Source of the DNA: Polaribacter butkevichii
GTDB taxonomy: Bacteria; Bacteroidota; Bacteroidia; Flavobacteriales; Flavobacteriaceae
Length of the DNA: 64,000 nucleotides
Direction: 5' to 3'
Assembly: GCF_038024105.1 (NCBI RefSeq)
Contig: NZ_CP150661.1
Location: 2,189,001-2,253,000, forward strand
Shown here: positions 61,392 to 64,000 of the stretch, piece by piece
Position numbering within the stretch: position 1 is the stretch's first letter
Layout: each line of letters begins with the position of its first letter
Position numbers and translations under genes: made by a program
The notes under the pieces: model-generated
The model's input: the letters and a program-made list of their open reading frames with translations, nothing else
Database searches by the model: none
What the model was told of the DNA's origin: nothing

Positions 61392-63263
61392 GTGAATTAT
61401 TTATCTGTAGAAAACATCTCTAAGTCTTATGGAGAACGCGTGTTATTTGAAGACATCTCTTTTGGAATTAGTAAAGACCAAAAAGTTGCCTTTGTAGCTA
61501 AAAACGGAAGTGGTAAAACTTCTATCCTTAATATTATTGCAGGTTTAGACGTACCAGATTCTGGACAAGTGGTTAGCAGAAAAGGCATTTCTATTGCTTA
61601 TTTAGCTCAAAAAGATGACATAGATCCTAAACTAACTATAGAAGAAACCATCTTTGCAACCGATAATAAAATTCTTTCTATTGTTAATCAATATGAAAAA
61701 GCTTTAAAAAACTTAGATGATACAGATGCATACCAAGCTGCCTTTGAGCAAATGGAGCATTACAATGCTTGGGATTTTGAAACACAATACAGACAAATTT
61801 TATCTAAATTAAAATTAGACGATTTAACGCTTAAAGTAGGAGCGCTTTCTGGAGGACAAAGAAAACGCCTTTCTTTAGCCATTGTTTTAATTAATAAACC
61901 CGATTTATTAATTTTAGATGAACCTACAAATCATTTAGATTTAGAAATGATTGAATGGCTAGAAGCCTTTTTTGCAAAAGAAAAGATTACCTTATTTATG
62001 GTTACTCATGATCGTTACTTTTTAGAACGCGTGTGTAATGAAATTTTAGAGTTAGATGAAGGTAAAATATATAAATACAAAGGAAATTACTCTTACTATT
62101 TACAAAATAAAGAAGAACGTTTAGCTTTAGAGGCAACCAATTTAGGGAAAGCTAAAAGTTTATTTAAAAAAGAATTAGAATGGATGCGAAAGCAACCAAA
62201 GGCTAGAACTACAAAATCGAAGTCTAGAACAGATGATTTTTATCAAATTAAAGAAAAAGCACATCAACGTAGGCAAGATCATCAGGTTCAATTAGAAATT
62301 AACATGGAGCGCTTAGGAAGTAAAATTCTTGAACTTCATAAAGTATCTAAATCTTTTGGTGATAAGAAGATTCTAGACAATTTCGATTATGTTTTTAAAC
62401 GTGGAGAACGTGTAGGAATTATAGGTAAAAACGGAACAGGAAAATCATCTTTTTTAAATATTATTACACAAACCGCTCCTGTAGATGCTGGTAAAGTTAT
62501 TTTAGGTGAAACGGTAAAGTACGGTTATTATACACAAGCTGGTATCGATATTAAAGAAGGACAAAAGGTTATTGATGTTGTTAAAGAGTTTGGAGAATTT
62601 ATCCCTTTAACTAAAGGAAGAAAAATTTCTGCATCACAACTATTAGAACGTTTTTTGTTTGATAAAAAGAAACAATACGATTTTGTTGAAAGACTATCTG
62701 GAGGAGAGCAAAAACGTTTGTATTTATGTGCTGTTTTAATTCAGAATCCTAATTTTTTAATTTTAGATGAGCCTACTAACGATTTAGATGTTGTAACCCT
62801 AAATGTGTTAGAAAACTTCTTATTAGATTACCCCGGAAACCTTTTAGTAGTTTCTCACGACCGTTATTTTATGGATAAAATTGTAGATGCCCTTTTTGTT
62901 TTTAGAGGCGAAGGTGTTGTTGATAATTTTCCAGGAAATTACTCAGATTTTAGAGCCTACGATGACGGTACTGCTTTAACTGAAGCTCCTGAAAAAACAT
63001 CCGTAAAAAAAGACGATAAAAAAGCTTCCAAAAAAACAACTAAAAATGCCTTAAGTTTTAATGAAAAAAGAGAGTTTGGTGCTTTAGAAGGTGATATTGA
63101 AAGACTTCAAAAAAGAAAAGCAACCATAGAAAAACAGTTTTTAAATGTAGAAATTGCTCCGGATGATATTGCTAAAAAATCTGAAGAGCTACAAGAAACT
63201 ATAACAAGTTTAGAGCAAAAAGAAGAACGCTGGTTAGAGCTTTCTATGAAATTAGAAGATTAA
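61392..63263 (+). CDS. ABC-F family ATP-binding protein
   Basis: A 623-aa protein with two ABC domains and no membrane span, the ABC-F type that acts on the ribosome (Uup/EttA relatives). Walker A1 AKNGSGKTS (36-44; first Gly replaced by Ala), signature LSGGQRKRLSLA, Walker B LLILDEPTNHLDL; second set GKNGTGKSS, LSGGEQKRLYL, FLILDEPTNDLD. The C-terminus has a Lys-rich coiled coil (about 545-623) as in Uup. Start choice: GTG at 61392 (VNYLSVENISKSYG). The ATG at 61326 would place a terminator hairpin inside the coding region. Confidence 0.95.
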   Translation: MNYLSVENISKSYGERVLFEDISFGISKDQKVAFVAKNGSGKTSILNIIAGLDVPDSGQVVSRKGISIAYLAQKDDIDPKLTIEETIFATDNKILSIVNQYEKALKNLDDTDAYQAAFEQMEHYNAWDFETQYRQILSKLKLDDLTLKVGALSGGQRKRLSLAIVLINKPDLLILDEPTNHLDLEMIEWLEAFFAKEKITLFMVTHDRYFLERVCNEILELDEGKIYKYKGNYSYYLQNKEERLALEATNLGKAKSLFKKELEWMRKQPKARTTKSKSRTDDFYQIKEKAHQRRQDHQVQLEINMERLGSKILELHKVSKSFGDKKILDNFDYVFKRGERVGIIGKNGTGKSSFLNIITQTAPVDAGKVILGETVKYGYYTQAGIDIKEGQKVIDVVKEFGEFIPLTKGRKISASQLLERFLFDKKKQYDFVERLSGGEQKRLYLCAVLIQNPNFLILDEPTNDLDVVTLNVLENFLLDYPGNLLVVSHDRYFMDKIVDALFVFRGEGVVDNFPGNYSDFRAYDDGTALTEAPEKTSVKKDDKKASKKTTKNALSFNEKREFGALEGDIERLQKRKATIEKQFLNVEIAPDDIAKKSEELQETITSLEQKEERWLELSMKLED

Positions 63264-63494
63264 CACCTCACCTCAAATACGCAAAGTTTTTTTCGAAAAG
63301 TTCACCGATTTTTAAGAGATTGATAGAGAAAACCTCAAAAAAATTAGCGTAAAATAAACATTATTCACCTGCAAGGTCTTTTTTTGACCTTGTAGGTGTT
63401 ATCCCTAACAACTCCTAAAATAAAACACCTCCATGGTTTTTGAAACCTTACAGGAAAGAACTTCTTAGTTTATCTTTAGATCTCTTCAAAATAA
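63264..63494. other. Intergenic region with palindromic repeats
   Basis: It contains a 13-bp hairpin (63366-63398) and a degenerate second palindrome (about 63427-63453). I see no gene. Confidence 0.6.
63366..63398. repeat. Palindromic repeat CACCTGCAAGGTC type
   Basis: Arms CACCTGCAAGGTC and GACCTTGTAGGTG (63366-63378 with 63386-63398, one G-T wobble) around seven T. Another form, ACCTCCATGGTTTTTGAAAC, follows at about 63427. These resemble the 28796 hairpin and are probably a dispersed palindrome family. Confidence 0.6.
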
Positions 63495-64000
63495 TTAAAC
63501 ACTTACAATATCTTCCTCTTTTAATAATTCTTGATTATTAAAACGTAATAAAATTTGCGCAACTGCAACAGTATCCTTTTCACAGTAAGTTACAATTCTT
63601 TGTATATTTTTTTCTTTATAATAAACATCAGCTACTTCACTCCCATCAATATCATCCTTTGGAGATGGAATCCCTAAAATAGACGTTAATAGTTTTAACG
63701 ATGTATAATGTTTATAATCGCCAAACTTCCATAATTCTAGTGTATCTAAATGTGGAACTTCCCACGGTTTTTTACCAAATAAATTTAGCTTTTTAGGCAA
63801 TTCTATTTGATGTACAATCATTCTTCTAGCAATAAAAGGAAAATCAAATTCTTTACCGTTATGTGCACATAACACATTGCTTTTTTTAGCAAAGTGTTTA
63901 TCTAATAACACTTTAAAATCACTTAAAAGTTGATGCTCATCATCACCAAAAAAAGATGTTAAACGTAGTTGTTTCTTATTTTTTACATCCACAAAATACC
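63495..64000 (-). CDS. Predicted 3'-5' exonuclease (PolB exo-like), 5' partial
   Basis: The last 168 or so residues of a DnaQ-like exonuclease of the PF10108 type. The frame is open to the window edge; upstream codons read YFVDVKNKKQLRLTSFF, so the GTG at 63992 is an internal Val and not a start. Conserved blocks are CAHNGKEFDFPFIARRM (Exo II), HLDTLELWKFGDY, and the Exo III YCEKDTVAVAQILLRF. The N-terminal Exo I DxE is outside the window. It is probably involved in DNA repair or processing. Confidence 0.85.
   Translation of the reverse strand, partial: YFVDVKNKKQLRLTSFFGDDEHQLLSDFKVLLDKHFAKKSNVLCAHNGKEFDFPFIARRMIVHQIELPKKLNLFGKKPWEVPHLDTLELWKFGDYKHYTSLKLLTSILGIPSPKDDIDGSEVADVYYKEKNIQRIVTYCEKDTVAVAQILLRFNNQELLKEEDIVSV

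Noticed and set aside
1..64000. tRNA or rRNA genes
   Set aside because: No stretch with the conserved T-loop GTTCRA context and cloverleaf arms was noticed, and no rRNA motif. Reading by eye can miss one; a tRNAscan run would decide.
63992..64000. GTG at 63992 as start of the exonuclease
   Set aside because: The frame continues upstream with YFV, as inside homologues, and the Exo I motif would be missing.

Overview
This AT-rich window is chromosomal DNA of a marine-type Flavobacteriaceae bacterium (Bacteroidota), probably near Polaribacter or Tenacibaculum. The evidence is gene content (gldE-gldD gliding genes, SusC/SusD, a T9SS sorting domain, HU-CCDC81/SPOR, DUF4252/3098/4292/4302/4374/5689 proteins), promoters of the Bacteroidota type (TTG about 20 bases upstream of TAnnTTTG) and the absence of strong Shine-Dalgarno sites. 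I found no rRNA, tRNA, transposase, prophage structural gene or CRISPR array. Most of the window is housekeeping DNA.

Layout. 0-11 kb: partial waaA (Kdo transferase), a LytTR response regulator, rplU-rpmA, a DMT exporter, a Cys-rich heavy-metal lipoprotein, glyS, a methyltransferase, comF, an Ig-like lipoprotein and a cystathionine gamma-synthase type enzyme. 11-19.8 kb: DinB, an ArsC-like protein, DUF4252, GT4 glycosyltransferase, an acidic protein of unknown function, tdk-alr, mscL, the ftsX-DUF3098-uppP-truB operon and methylmalonyl-CoA epimerase. 19.8-22.9 kb: an accessory cassette of five minus-strand genes holding two diverged paralogues of a family I do not recognise, a TIGR02594-type lysin with a peptidoglycan-binding domain, a 76-aa protein and a possibly C1q/TNF-like protein. 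This is the best candidate here for an undescribed system. 23-28.5 kb: DUF5689 lipoprotein and TonB-dependent receptor, divergent from a secreted DNase I-like enzyme. 28.5-29.1 kb: a repeat-rich gene desert. 29.1-31.3 kb: RNase G/E, a 29-aa basic protein too short for ordinary gene calling, and HU. 31.4-38.5 kb: SusC-SusD-metallopeptidase-DUF4302 uptake operon. 38.6-43.1 kb: mutY-ssb-gldE-gldD and a second DMT exporter. 43.4-48.3 kb: TonB receptor-DUF4374 with a Fur-box-like palindrome over the promoter, then a TonB-C protein. 48.5-56.8 kb: a kinase-like protein, dprA, a SPOR protein, thioesterase, MscS-like protein, and the operon nucleotidyltransferase-TPR-DUF4292-EnvC. 57-64 kb: a secreted M4 metalloprotease with a T9SS tail, a tandemly duplicated noncoding block, an ABC-F ATPase and a partial 3'-5' exonuclease.

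The most striking non-gene structure is at 56.9-61.4 kb. Four copies of one promoter architecture each carry three 14-bp direct repeats (consensus ACYRTTTTCAGGGA) with starts 22 and 26 (once 25) bp apart, followed at once by TTG-N20-TAnnTTTR. One copy drives the M4 protease. The other three head a tandem array downstream, where two near-identical units of about 306 bp contain only a decayed C-terminal T9SS sorting-domain tail and a strong terminator. They look like genes collapsed to promoter, tail and terminator, and could now make small RNAs. Dispersed palindromic elements occur at 10.9, 28.9 and 48.4 kb; the one at 48.4 kb supplies the stop codon of its neighbour. Two further palindromic repeats lie near 63.4 kb.
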